Source: Abelmoschus esculentus (lineage: Eukaryota > Streptophyta > Magnoliopsida > Malvales > Malvaceae). From it: 64,000 bases of DNA. Where the stretch lies: NCBI GenBank assembly GCA_035048815.1, contig JAUCBN010000011.1, positions 16,136,001 to 16,200,000 on the forward strand. The letters are read 5' to 3'. How positions within the stretch are numbered: position 1 is the first letter of the stretch; each line of letters opens with the position of its first letter. This document shows, one piece after another, positions 32,873 through 43,962 of the stretch. The notes under the pieces were generated by a model. That model worked only from the letters and a program-made list of their open reading frames with translations. It ran no database searches and was not told the DNA's origin. The position numbers were made by a program, and so were the translations under genes.

Positions 32873-35800
32873 GTTCAATAATATCGATTGTATGAATGAT
32901 ACGAAACTTAATCTTGTACCAAATTTCGAGCAACCCGCACTCGTCGCGGAAGTCGAAGAAGAGGAAGAAGAGTTAGAGATCCCCGATGAGTTAATAAGGT
33001 TGATGGCCAGTGAAGAAAAGCAGATACTGCCCCATCAGGAGGATCTGGAGATAATAAATTTGGGATCTGAAGAAGAAAGAAGAGAAGTAAAAATAGGCAC
33101 CACTTTAGCATCAGACTCAAGGGAAAAATTAATTGAGTTGCTTTCAGAGTTTAAAGATGTTTTTGCTTGGACATATCAAGATATGCCGGGTCTAAATACA
33201 GATATTGTTGTACACAAACTACCCACACGACCGGAGAATAAGCCCGTCCAACAAAAGCTCCGTAGGTTGAGAACGGATATGTTGTTGAAGATAAGAGAAG
33301 AAGTGAGGAAGCAGTTCGAAGCCGGGTTCTTGAAAGTGGCAAAGTACCCAGAGTGGGTTGCGAATATCGTGCCGGTGCCCAAAAAGGATGGGAAAGTACG
33401 CATGTGTGTAGATTATCGTGACCTCAATAAGGCCAGTCCCAAGGACAATTTTCCTCTCCCGCATATTGACACCCTTGTTGACAATACTGCGGGGCACTCA
33501 TGGTTTTCTTTTATGGATGGTTTTTCGGGTTATAATCAGATTAAGATGTGCCCGGATGATATGGAAAAAACCACCTTCGTGACACTATGGGGCACATTCT
33601 GCTATAAAGTAATGCCTTTTGGATTGAAGAACGCCGGGGCCACGTATCAAAGAGCAATGGTGACCCTTTTTCACGACATGATGCACAAAGAAATTGAAGT
33701 GTATGTGGATGACATGATAGCCAAGTCCAAGACGGAGAATGAGCATCTTCAGAATCTGCAAAAGTTGTTTCTGAGGTTAAGAAAATATCAGTTGAAGCTC
33801 AATCCCGCCAAATGTACTTTCGCAGTAACATCCGGAAAGCTCCTTGGGTTCGTAGTTAGCCGAAGAGGGATAGAAATTGATCCAGATAAAGTCAAGGCCA
33901 TAAGAGACCTCCCGCCACCACAAACACAAAAAGAAGTTCGAGGTTTCTTAGGGAGGCTAAACTACATCTCCCGTTTCATATCTCAGTTAACGGATAAGTG
34001 TGACCCCATTTTCAGACTTCTCCGTAAAAAAAACCCGGGAACCTGGGATGAAGATTGTTAGACAGCATTTGAGAAAGTTAAGGAGTATCTAACTAAAGCC
34101 CTAGTTTTAGTGGCTCCCGTGCCCGATCGACCGTTGATTTTATACCTAACAGTTTTTGAGAACTCAATGGGTTGTGTGTTAGGTCAGCAAGACGAGTCAG
34201 GTAGGAAAGAAAGAGCAATCTACTATTTGAGTAAGAAGTTCACGGAAGGCGAATCTCGATATCCGCAAACTCAAAAGTTGTGTTGCGCCCTAGTTTGGGC
34301 AACTAAAAGGCTGAGACAGTATATGTTGTATCACACCACCTATCTGATATCACGGTCAGATCCCTTGAAAGCCCTAATGGAAGCACCGGTGTTGACAGGA
34401 AAGATGGCTCGATGGCAGATACTTTTGTCTGAATTCGATATTGTGTATGTAAATCAAAAATCCGTGAAGGGCAGTGCAGTGGCCGATTTCTTAGCAAGTC
34501 GGGCTGCAAATAATTATGAACCCCTGAACTTTGATTTCCCGGATGAAGATTTAATATCCGCCACAGTCGAGGAAGGAATGACTGAGACTGCATTGTCATG
34601 GAAACTATATTTTGATGGGGCTTCTAATGCCCTCGGGCACGGCATAGGGGCAATGTTGGTCTCTTCGGAAGAAGTTCATTATCCGCTCATGAGCAGATTG
34701 AATTTCTTTTGCACTAATAATATGGCAGAATACGAAGCTTGCATAATGGGGTTGTACGCAGCTATCGAACGCAAGGTTCGTGTCCTTTAGGTGTTCGGAG
34801 ACTCTTCGCTAGTCATTTATCAGTTACGGAAAGAGTGGGAAACCAAGGACCCCAAGTTGATCAAGTATTATAACCTGATTCAGGATTTGATTCAGAACTT
34901 TGAAAAAATCAGTTTTGAGTATCTACCGAGGGAAGAAAACCAAATGGCTGATGCTTTGGCCACTCTGGCAGCGACTTTCAAGACAAACACGAAGGCTCAA
35001 ATGAGATCACTAGAAATGCAAAGCATTGAACTGCCTGCCCACTGCTATGGAGTAGAAGAGGAGAAAGATGGGAATCCTTGGTATCATGATATTCTGCAGT
35101 ACATCAAATCTCAAGTTTATCCTGAGGGAGCCACAGATGTTGATAAAAGGACTATTAGGAGAATGGCAGCAGGGTATGTCCTCGATGGGGATATCTTGTA
35201 CAAAAGAGGGACTGATCAGGTGTTAATGAGATGTGTTGGTGCCCAAGAAGCTAAAACCATAGTGACAGAAATACACGAAGGCATATGTGGGACTCATGCT
35301 AATGGTTTTGCAATGGCTAGGAAAATCATGAGATGTGGCTATTATTGGTCGACGATGGAAGGAGACTATATCAATTATGCCAAAAGATGCCACAAATGTC
35401 AGATTTATGCGGATAAAATTCATTCCCCACCATTGCCGTTGCATACTTTAAACGCACCTTGGCCTTTCGCTGCCTGGGGGATAGATGTCATCGGACAGAT
35501 TCATCCTAAGGCGTCTAACGGGCACCGCTTCATTTTAGTAGCAATTGACTATTTCACTAAGTGGGTAGAGGCTACTTCCTACGCCAACATCACGCGAGCC
35601 ACGGTCTGTAGGTTTTTGAAAAAAGAGATCATCTGTCGTTATGGTTTGCCAGAAAGAATTATTACGGATAACGCTACTAATCTGAACAACAAGATGATTT
35701 CTGAGGTGTGTGAACAGTTTAAGATCATGCATCACAACTCTACCGCATATCGACCCAAGATGAACGGGGCAGTTGAGGCTGCTAATAAGAACATCAAGAG

Positions 35801-36326
35801 GATCATAGCAAAAACTACAGATACTTTTAGGGATTGGCATGAGAAGCTACCCTTTGCCTTGTTTGCTTATCGAACCTCAATACGAACCTTGACCGGGGCA
35901 ACCCCATACTCACTGGTTTACGGTATGGAAGCAGTCCTACCACTTGAAGTTGAAATACCTTCTCTCCGAATCCTGAGTGAGTCTAAACTGGAAGATGCTG
36001 AATGGATACAAGTCAGGATAGACAATTTGAATCTGATAGAGGAAAAGAGGCTGAACGCCATCTGTCATGGTCAAATGTATCAGAAGAGAATGATGCGAGC
36101 CTATAATAAGAAAGTTAGGCCTCGTGAGTTTCAGGAGGGGGACATGGTGCTAAAAAGGGTTTTACCTATCCAAAAGGATTTCCGAGGAAAATGAATGCCC
36201 AACTGGGAAGGACCGTACGTTGTGAAGAAGGTTTTTTCAGGGGGAGCTGTCATTCTGGCAGAAATGGACGGGAATGAGTTGAGTAACCCGATGAATTCTG
36301 ATTGGATCAAGAGGTACTATGCCTGA
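32873..36326 (+). pseudogene. Ogre RT - RNaseH - archaeal-type RNaseH - integrase, three nonsense codons
   Basis: Single frame from the predicted acceptor to TGA at 36324. RT: KDGKVRMCVDYRDLNKASP, GLKNAGATYQRAM, and the catalytic YVDD (about 33700-33711). RNaseH: ERAIYYLSKKF and TQKLCCALVWA. Second RNaseH, archaeal type, typical of Tat elements: YFDGASNALGHGIGA, NNMAEYEACIMGL, FGDSSLVI, MADALATLAA. Integrase: zinc region with HEGICGTH and CHKCQ, catalytic Asp in GIDVIG, Asp in IITDNAT, Glu in NGAVEAANKN, then a GPY-like module (NWEGPYVV). There is no chromodomain. Nonsense codons are at 34059 (TAG), 34788 (TAG) and 36192 (TGA); the first sits in DC-stop-TAFEKV, where Trp is usual. No frameshift. 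These enzymes copy the RNA and insert the DNA. Confidence 0.92.
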
Positions 36327-36460
36327 GAAGAAGAGAAGAAGAAGAAAAAAAAAAGAAGAAAAAGAAAAAAAAAGAAAGAAAAAAAGAAAAAAAAGAAGAA
36401 AAAGAAAGAAAAAAGAAAAAAAAGAAAGGAAAAAAAGAAAAAAAAAAGGAAAAAACGGAG
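36327..36460 (+). repeat. Purine-rich (GAA/AAAGA) tract 1
   Basis: Almost pure A/G on the plus strand directly after the pol stop. The Lys/Arg/Glu frame across it, 36319-36657, is a low-complexity artefact. Confidence 0.9.
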
Positions 36461-36584
36461 GGTCTAGGGTGAAAACCCGAAAAGGGCACCTTAGGACCAT
36501 AGGAGGGTTTAAGGTGAAAATCCGGAAAGGACGTCTTAGAACCGAAGGAGATTTTGAGTTGAAAACCCGAAAGGGCGGCTCAAA
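36461..36584 (+). promoter_or_regulatory. Three tandem covarying hairpins in the Ogre 3' UTR
   Basis: Each has outer stem - AAAA bulge - CCC/GGG-type inner stem - GAAA-type loop. Copy 1: GGTC 36461-36464 with GACC 36495-36498, TAGGGTG 36465-36471 with CACCTTA 36487-36493, bulged G36494, inner CCC/GGG, loop GAAAA. Copy 2: GGTT 36506-36509 with AACC 36540-36543, TAAGGTG 36510-36516 with CGTCTTA 36532-36538, bulged G36539, inner TCC/GGA, loop GGAAA. Copy 3: TTTGAGTTG 36553-36561 with CGGCTCAAA 36576-36584, inner CCC/GGG, loop GAAA. Stem bases differ but stay paired, with G-U pairs allowed. Confidence 0.7.
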
Positions 36585-36968
36585 TATTTGTAAGGTCCGG
36601 CACTTCGTCAACTCTCTCGGAGGCTACTGTGATCAAGTTGGGAAGCGAGATCTTTGATGCGGTTGATGAGTTCTCGTATCATTCATACCTTCAATATTGT
36701 GAAGTCTGTTTAGAGTTTAATTCTCCTACTTTTCTTGCACATTTCGTGTTTGCCATGACTTTTGGAATATAATAGCTATATTAAATATCTCTATTCTACA
36801 TCATATTCATTCCCTTTAGTATATTCGTAAATAAATCAACCCGGAATACTAATAAATAAAGTTTTTCGAAATTGCTATGATTTATCCCATCAGCTACAGG
36901 TCGGAGAGGAGCAAAGTCCAAATCGATCTGCAGTAACCAACAGAGATCATTGAAGATTCAATCCTACA

Positions 36969-36992
36969 AGGTGAAAACCCGAAAGGGCGCCT
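36969..36992 (+). promoter_or_regulatory. Fourth copy of the Ogre 3' UTR hairpin
   Basis: AGGTG 36969-36973 pairs with CGCCT 36988-36992 (one G-U), then AAAA bulge, CCC/GGG and a GAAA loop. A fifth, decayed version lies near 37208. The interval 36585-36968 is non-coding UTR with no other feature seen. Confidence 0.65.
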
Positions 36993-37200
36993 GAGAAAGA
37001 TAAGAAGAAAGAAGAAAGATAAGAAAAAGAAAAAGAAAGAAAGAAGAAAAAAAAAAGAAAAAAAAGAAAAAAGAAAAAGGAAAAAAGAAAAAAAAAGAAA
37101 AAAGAAAAAAAGAAAAAAAGGAGAAAAAAGAAGAAGAAGAAGAAGAAGAAGAAAAAGAAGAAAAAAGGGGAGAAAAGAAAAAGGGAAAAGGGAGAAGAAA
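36993..37200 (+). repeat. Purine-rich (GAA/AAAGA) tract 2
   Basis: Second long A/G tract, immediately after the fourth hairpin. Tract 1 ends immediately before the hairpin cluster, so hairpin and purine tract appear to have been duplicated together. Confidence 0.9.
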
Positions 37201-37456
37201 GTCATCAAAGTGAAAATCTGCAAATGGGTGTCCCGAAGGGAGTAAATTTAGGAATCCCGTTGTTCAAGTCAGAAGATGGCTTGGGTCCTAACATAGGGAG
37301 CGATTACAGAGAAGATGTGAAACTAGAGAGGCCAGATCTGAATGACTTTCGTTTGTGACTCGAGCATGCATCATGTAGAATAGGAGCATGCTAACCCATA
37401 CTATGTCATATCATATGCATTTACAAGAAAGAAGAACGCTAGCATTTCAGTGCTAG

Positions 37457-37831
37457 TCCACCACGGTATACGCTCGAAAAGAGGGACCGTCAGATGCTAC
37501 AATGATCAGAAATCAGAGCATCTCGAAGATGTGGATTCTATAGAGAAGGGATCAACATCGTTTTACGACATACGCTCGAAGAGAGGGGTTGTCCACCACG
37601 GTATACGCTCGAAGAGAGGGACCGTCAGATGCTGCAATGATCAGAAATTAGAGCATCTCGAAGATGTGGATTCTATAGAGAAGGGATCAACATCGTTTTA
37701 CGACATACGCTCGAAGAGAGGGGTCGTCCACCACGGTGTACGCTCGAAGAGAGGGACCGTCAGATGCTGCAATGATCAGAAATCAGAGCATCTCGAAGAT
37801 GTGGATTCTACAGAGAAGGGATCAACATCGT
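37457..37831 (+). repeat. 135 bp tandem repeat, 2.8 copies
   Basis: Copies start at 37457, 37592 and 37727 (each tccaccacgg), the third ending near 37831. Within the unit, a shorter motif tacgctcgaagagaggg occurs twice. The unit length is a multiple of three, so a 130-codon frame (37450-37842) stays open with a repeated peptide, but it starts and ends with the repeat and has no other sign of being coding. The rest of the 3' UTR to 38238 has no recognised feature except related hairpins. Confidence 0.85.
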
Positions 37832-38238
37832 TAGAATTCTAGATTTAGGGTTTCATATAGAAGAAACTCGAATCGAGGACTATTCCGAAGAGTCATATAG
37901 GAAAGGCTCGAAGTCTTAGAAGTTGGTTCTATATTGGAAGGATCAACTTCTTCGACAGTTCAGGGCTAAAGTCTCGTAGAAGGGAGACCCGCGGCTCAGA
38001 ATCTTTTATTTTGTTCAAAATATCTAAATAACGGGATCAAAATCGGCTTCTGAAATCTTTTTATGTGTGCAGGAGGTCTTGAGTGGGGAGGTTGTTCATG
38101 GAAAAGCAGAATAGGGGATCACAGGATAAAAGGGCTATTAGAATCAAGGAAAAGGGGCTCCCAAAGTAGTCTTCAAACAGGAAAGTCGGATAAAATTAGT
38201 GTTTTTGTCTTTGCTTCATCATTGTTTTACAACGATAA

Positions 38239-38253
38239 GCAAAGAGGGGCAAC
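38239..38253 (+). promoter_or_regulatory. Ogre polypurine tract
   Basis: gcaaagaggggcaac lies directly before the 3' LTR start TGTAATC at 38254 and would prime plus-strand DNA synthesis. Confidence 0.75.
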
Positions 38254-38584
38254 TGTAATCACTAATTTTATCCGGTCTAAACTTGTGTTCTAATTTCAAT
38301 TTTAATTCGAATAAAAGGGCTTGTATTTGGTAATCAAAAACGCAAAATGTATAATACTTGTTAAACCTTGTTATTTCAATTTCATTAACTTGTTATCCTG
38401 TAAATAATACACGTATATATAGTTTATTTTTAGTCTTTTTTCACTATTCTTGTCTTTTATTATTACTAATATTACTACTATTATTTTATCATTTATTATT
38501 GTTATTGTTATTATTTTTATTAATATTATTATTATTTGTATTATTCTTTTATTTCTTTTTATTATTACCTTTACTATCATTATC

Positions 38585-38635
<51 letters not shown>

Positions 38636-41377
38636 TCTTTATTATTGTTTTTATTTTTATTATTCTTATTATTATTACTTTTATTTTCATTATTATTTTT
38701 GTTATTATTCTTTATTATTATTATTATTATTATTATTTTTATTTGTTTTTATATATAATTATTATTATTACATTTTAAATAAATAAAATAAAATAAATAA
38801 GCCCCAAATAATAAATAATAAACAGTCCAAACATTAAAATAATTAGTCCAAATAAATACAAAAGCCCGAATTAAATACAAGCCCATATTTATAGATTATA
38901 CAAGCCCGTGTTACAAGCCTAATACCGAAGCCCGGGTCTAATAGACCCAAATCGGGTTAACCCTAACCCAAACCCGAATAACAAAATTAACCCTAACTAT
39001 CTTCATCTCATCTGATGCGCAGCCCATCCTCAGTCGTTGGATCGAGATCTGATCCAACGGCTCCAGATGAAGAGATGGAAGTATCCAGAAGGCTCCACGC
39101 GCCCACGCGCGACGAATGACTGCCATCCACGCGCGCGTGTGCTGCACCCGCGAGACGTCTCAACTCCCTGGCGACTGTTCGTCTTCCTCGCCGCCGATTG
39201 CCTCCGTGGATCATCCTCCGGCAGCAATCCATACACAAACAAACAAGAATCGTGTCAGATTCGTACAAAGGTGCTGCAAAAATTCAGAAAAAACAACAAG
39301 AACCACAACAAATACACAGAGGATAATGGCAACAAACGCGTCAGAGGAGCAGAGTAGTCCGGCCAAAATCAGTACACAATGAACAACTCCAAACAAAGGC
39401 AAAGCAATAATAATAGCATTTTTCTTTTTTGGATATTTCATGTAATATCTGGCTTTAAAAGCCGACTAAGAGAAACATGTAAAGGGTCTAGACTATCAAT
39501 ACAACAAAAAAAAGATTTCAGAGGTAGTTTTTTCGTTTTTAGCATGCATCAAGTAGAAATAAAATAATGTTTTTAGGATAGATTTTTTACCTTTGTTCGA
39601 GTCGCCCTCCTCTTCCTTTTCTTCCTTCGCCGGCGATGATCCAAAGGTCTTCGGACCATCATTTGCGAGCCCAACGCGTGGAGAAAATGATTTTCTGGTT
39701 ATTTCGTTTCGAGTGAGGTGGAGGGATTGAAGTTTTCGGGCGCTGGAGTTGATCATGTTTTAGGAAAATCATAAGAGAAGAGGGTTTTCATTTCACTTCT
39801 GGTTAGAAATGAAAAGAAAGTTGGGATTTTTACCTCGCCGGCCGCCGCTAGCGTTTTTCTGGGAAATGAGGCGGCCGTTTTCTGGAAAAGATGAACGAGT
39901 AAGAATGTTCATCCTTTTCTGGGTTTGAGCCCAAGAACACAGAGAGGATTTTCCCTCTTTCAATCGTTTTCAGGTTTGATAAAAATAGGGGGGTTTATTT
40001 TTTTATTCAGTTTGAGTTTTATACTCAAAAAAAAACATTTGTGAAATGGTTTTATGGCATTTTAAAACCTTTCGTGTCCTCAAAATGATGTCCCAGGTCC
40101 CTCTATGTTTTCAGAGTTTTTCAATTACGTCCTTATTTCTGTGATAAATACATTTTTAAAATTGGTTTTATTAATTTCGAATCCCTCCGCTTCTGGGGGA
40201 TTAATTTTGACCCCTTCCCCTTGGTTAAATTCCTTCAAAGGCCCTCGGATGTTTTCAAAATCTGGCAATTTAACCCCTATTCGAATCTATTTAATTATTT
40301 TACTCTATTTTATTACTTATTTCATTCGAATCTGTTGTGTTTTTTTTTATATGCCTACATGTTTTGGTTTCCTTTTATTCATTATTATTCTTCTGTTTTT
40401 TTACATTTATTTATTTTGTACATCGATTATTCATTTTAATTTTATTGTTCATTCATGTTGTTTAGTCTCTAATATTATAGTATAGTATAGTACTCATGTG
40501 TATGTAGCTTACATATATCATTTTAGTTACTTTGTACATCTTGTCTTTCTATGTATTTATATGATGTTTATTTTTCATTAGGTATTATGCATTTCATCGT
40601 TTTTGCGTCTTATGTATAGTATGTTCATATTTATAAGCATATTTAATTTCATTAGCATATATATTATGTCTTTTGTGTATGATCTTTTTATCACATCTTG
40701 TTAAGTTTGTACTATATGTTTTGATAGTTATATCTTTGGCTCTATTACGTTTTTTTTGTTGTTATTCATGCTTTCAATTTTCGTAAGTATTTTGTATATA
40801 TGCTTTTTGTTCAATGTTCACACTCCTTTAATTAATTAATTTAATTTTAAAACATCTTTATTCGGTCGTAACGGGCCCGCGTTCCAATGCAATGGTCGCG
40901 GTGTATGCGTTGCCTTCGAATAGAGACCCGGTAAAAATAAAATTGATTCGAATCTTTAAACGAAAAAATAATTTAAATGCCACTCTAATTCAAAATTATT
41001 CAAAATTAATTAAGCGGAGATTTATTTTAAAGGTACCAATTTTTGGGCAGTTTTTAAACACTAAACCTGTTTTAAAACCGTAACCGACTCTCGAACCCAA
41101 ACACTCCGAATCTCTGGTTTTACGGTGTCCGGTCTACCAAAAATGACCGGTGGCGACTCCAAATTTTTTTAAAACATTCTCAATATTTTTTAATCCCTAA
41201 TTTTAAAATTCTCGGTTTCCTTTTAAGGTTTTCCAAACCCTAATTTCTAAACTTTAAACCCTAAATTTAAAAAGGATCCATTTTTTTAACCTAATTCTTA
41301 ATTATTTTTTTATTAGTGACCCCTACTTTCATTTATACCTAATATTTAAACCTTTTTTAAAAAGAAGGGTCGCTACA
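38254..41377 (+). repeat. Ogre 3' LTR (3124 bp)
   Basis: Nearly identical to 22875-25975. The largest difference is a longer (ATT)n block at 38455-38760. The inverted repeat CGTTGGATC / GATCCAACG is at 39035-39043 and 39051-39059. It ends gggtcgctaca at 41377, followed by aaata. Confidence 0.92.
38455..38760 (+). repeat. (ATT)n-type microsatellite-like block in 3' LTR
   Basis: Same block as 23080-23340 with more triplets. Open frames of poly-Ile/Leu/Tyr on both strands are artefacts of the repeat. Confidence 0.85.
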
Positions 41378-41384
41378 AAATAAA

Positions 41385-42620
41385 ATATGTTGGTGCTAAG
41401 AAATTTTTAGTTACTAGATTTTGAATGATTGATTCCAAAATATGGTAAATCAAAGACAATGACTTAATTGATCCTCATGCTTAAAAGATTTCAACTTTCG
41501 TAAATGGATGATTAAAAGAAAATTTGAAATTACATGTATAAAATTAATTCTACGAAAGGGTTGGTACTTAAGTGTGCTTGGTGTATCATCTCTGTTTTTA
41601 TAAATTGCCTACCTAGTACAGTGTTCATTATTTTTTTAATAAAATCGTGTGAAATTTTGTTTTAATGTTCTATTTTACTAAAAGCTTATCGTCTAACAAC
41701 TTTATAACGTTTAACACAATGAAAAAGTCAATAAAATTCATTACAAAGAATTTCAAAATATGACAACAAATATATTGCAAATCTTACAATTATAAAATTG
41801 GTCAAAGAAAGATCCTAGTGTTAGAGAGAATGAGGTAAATATTGTTACCATGTTTAAATATTATTAAGCAAATATTGCTGAGCAAATAGTACTAATGCAA
41901 ATATAGTGAAAGTCAAAAATGACTTCAAACCGTAAATTAGACGGTGTATCTCAAAAAGCTAAATTTTATGAGAAAATGCTTTAATTGTTCATGAGATATG
42001 AAATAAGTGTTTGGACTATATATTTTAAATTGTGATCAACGTTGTGATAAATTTTTTCATAATAGAATAATTTATTATCTTCATGATAGAACAATTTAAT
42101 TTTAATTAAAATTAAAGATGTTATAAAAAATTATTCCATATAAAAAAGATGTTAGAACCCAAAATCTATAAATTATTAATGCGAGTAACGTTTTGACATC
42201 TAAAAGTATAATATTTTGAAGATATCTTCAAAAAAATTAAATCTTTGAGGGAATAGTTCTATCAACTAAGTACAAGACACCATATGAGTTATGAAAGAAA
42301 ATAAAATCTTCCTACAATTACATAAAAATATAGGGATATCATGTCAAGGTAATATTCTATTACCAAAATAAATGAAAATAAATTGACTATATTTTCATTG
42401 GCTATGCGAAACATAGTAATGAATATCAATTTCTTATATAAAAAAAATATGATAATGAAAATAAAGAATGATTCATTCTTTAAAAAGTACTTCTCAGAAA
42501 AGTTGATCCAAGTTTCATAAACCGAACTATAAAAACTATCAATGAGAAATAGTTCATATGTTCAACAAATGGTCGAAACCAAGATATAGTCATGATGACA
42601 AGTAAATGTGATAAAGGATG
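41385..42620 (+). pseudogene. Ty1/copia remnant: gag part and integrase part
   Basis: At 41387-41450 the plus strand reads KYVGAKKFLVTRF followed by MIDSKIW, resembling copia gag (..AGAKKFVV.RFL..KM.DSK). Between about 41560 and 42240 nothing is recognisable. At 42255-42440 it reads KTPYEL, KSSYNYIKI, HVKVIF and DYIFIGYAKHSNEYQFLI, the conserved C-terminal integrase block of copia elements. Many stops are present. The Ogre interrupts the gag part and the Athila element (TSD gtatg at 42621) interrupts the pol part. A tetrapeptide YVDD appears just beyond the Athila element (54338-54349) but the context is too poor to call it RT. Confidence 0.55.
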
Positions 42621-42625
42621 GTATG

Positions 42626-43934
42626 TGATAAGTGCTCAACTCACTATCACTTTTTACATTTTTCATGGGCACTTATCATCAAATCTACACCTACTTGAAC
42701 CAATGCATGTGCTTAATATGATGTATTTAGGGATTGTGCCATTGAAGACAATATTTGTAGAATAGGCGTACTTTACTGCATTTTCTTATTTGTGCAGGAA
42801 CAAGTACTGCCGAGGCAGCGGAATGAGGCCGAGGCAGCAGAGGAGAAAAAGAAATATAGCTGGAAATTGAAGGAGAAAAATCCAGAGAACATTGCTGAAC
42901 AAGAAGCCCAAGAATCGAAGCTGAACAACACAACAGCCCAAGGACAAGGCCACGCGGGCTGAAACCTTCTAGAATATAAAACTTGGAAATATTTACCCTA
43001 TGTACATAACTTGTTCCCTACTCCAAGTTGTACTCTAATTAGGAAAGGTTTGTCCTAGGTCAAGCCTATATAAGGCATAGTTGCCCTAGGGGTTAGGGGG
43101 ACATTAGATTCAGCCAATACACCTATACCGAGAGAGCTTTCACCTTAGGGACAATTCTTCCTATCATGTTCTAAAGTTCTTTTAGGGTTTGGTGAAGGTC
43201 GTTGAGTATTTGTGAGATGAGATTGTACTATGTTTCTTGTTCCTAATGCAATAAAATATCAAAGTTTTCTTATTCTTTGACATTCCTTGTTCTTACATTC
43301 AAGCTCGAGAGAGAAGTTTTTGAGTAATTCATTTATCTAATATCGAGAGAGTTAGATTGATGAAAGGGATAAGTACGGTGTTTCAATCGGGAAACATTAA
43401 CTCGGCCTAGAGATAGGTTAAGAGTTTCAACGGCTAAGAGAAGTATGAGGTTGGTTGATGATTATAATTGATTGACGCCGAGAGGTATCATCAAGGACTG
43501 GTCATCAACAGTATTTTGACTTAGAGATAAGCGGAATCAATAAAGGACACTTTACCGAACTTTGGTAAATCTGTCCAAGAGCAAGAGATTGCCGTGACAG
43601 AAAATATTGTCGTTGTCGAGACAGTATCTGCAGTACTGCCGAGGAAGTGCAGTGCAATTGCATTGGATAAAAGTAGATCAATCAAATCCACTATACAACA
43701 CAATTGGATCTTACCCTATCTCTCTCTCATATTCTCTTTATTTAGTTATTTTATTTAGTTTAATAAATATTCAACTTATTTGTATTTTTACTTTTATTTT
43801 GTAGAAACAAGAAGACCAAATGAAGCATATAAAGTACACCAATCCCTGTAGAGACGATACTTGATTTACTTATCACTTTATTACTTGACGACGTATACAC
43901 TTGCACTCCAATTGCGCATATCTAACACACATCA
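42626..43934 (+). repeat. Athila 5' LTR (1309 bp)
   Basis: Starts TGATAAGTGC; the exact inverted copy GCACTTATCA lies at 42669-42678. TATA box in AAGCCTATATAA at 43062-43073. The GC-rich motif CTGCCGAGGCAG is at 42807-42818. The 3' LTR at 52978-54307 is the partner. Confidence 0.9.
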
Positions 43935-43941
43935 AGTTTTT

Positions 43942-43962
43942 TGGCGTCATTATCGGGGATTG
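43942..43962 (+). promoter_or_regulatory. Athila primer-binding site, tRNA-Asp type
   Basis: tggcgtcattatcggggat begins 7 bases after the LTR and matches the Athila PBS, complementary to the 3' end of plant tRNA-Asp (TGGCGCCGTTGCCGGGGA), with a few transitions. Confidence 0.75.

Larger units (their letters stand above)
22875..41377 (+). mobile_element. Full-length Tat/Ogre-type Ty3/gypsy retrotransposon (18.5 kb)
   Basis: Both LTRs begin TGTAATCACTAATTTT and end GGGTCGCTACA. The flanks are aaatg (22870-22874) and aaata (41378-41382), a TSD with one difference. Order: LTR, PBS, ORF1, gag-protease, intron, RT, RNaseH, archaeal-type RNaseH, integrase, long 3' UTR, polypurine tract, LTR. The size, the extra ORF upstream of gag, the second RNaseH before integrase and an intron between protease and RT are the hallmarks of Ogre. 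The LTRs differ by roughly one percent by eye, so this is the youngest large insertion in the window. Six nonsense codons mean this copy cannot make its full proteins, although no frameshift was seen. It interrupts copia-like DNA. Confidence 0.92.

Noticed and set aside
27415..36194. Six in-frame stops in the young Ogre element as possible stop-codon readthrough signals
   Set aside because: Positions do not match a gag-pol border; TAG at expected Trp codons and the mix of TAG, TAA and TGA look like ordinary point decay. Given roughly one percent LTR divergence, several nonsense changes in about 3000 codons are unsurprising.
36319..36657. Basic Lys/Arg/Glu-rich frame after pol
   Set aside because: Follows a purine microsatellite; composition, not selection, keeps it open.
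37450..37842. 130-codon frame with a repeated 45-residue peptide
   Set aside because: The repeat unit happens to be a multiple of three; the frame has no start context and ends with the array.
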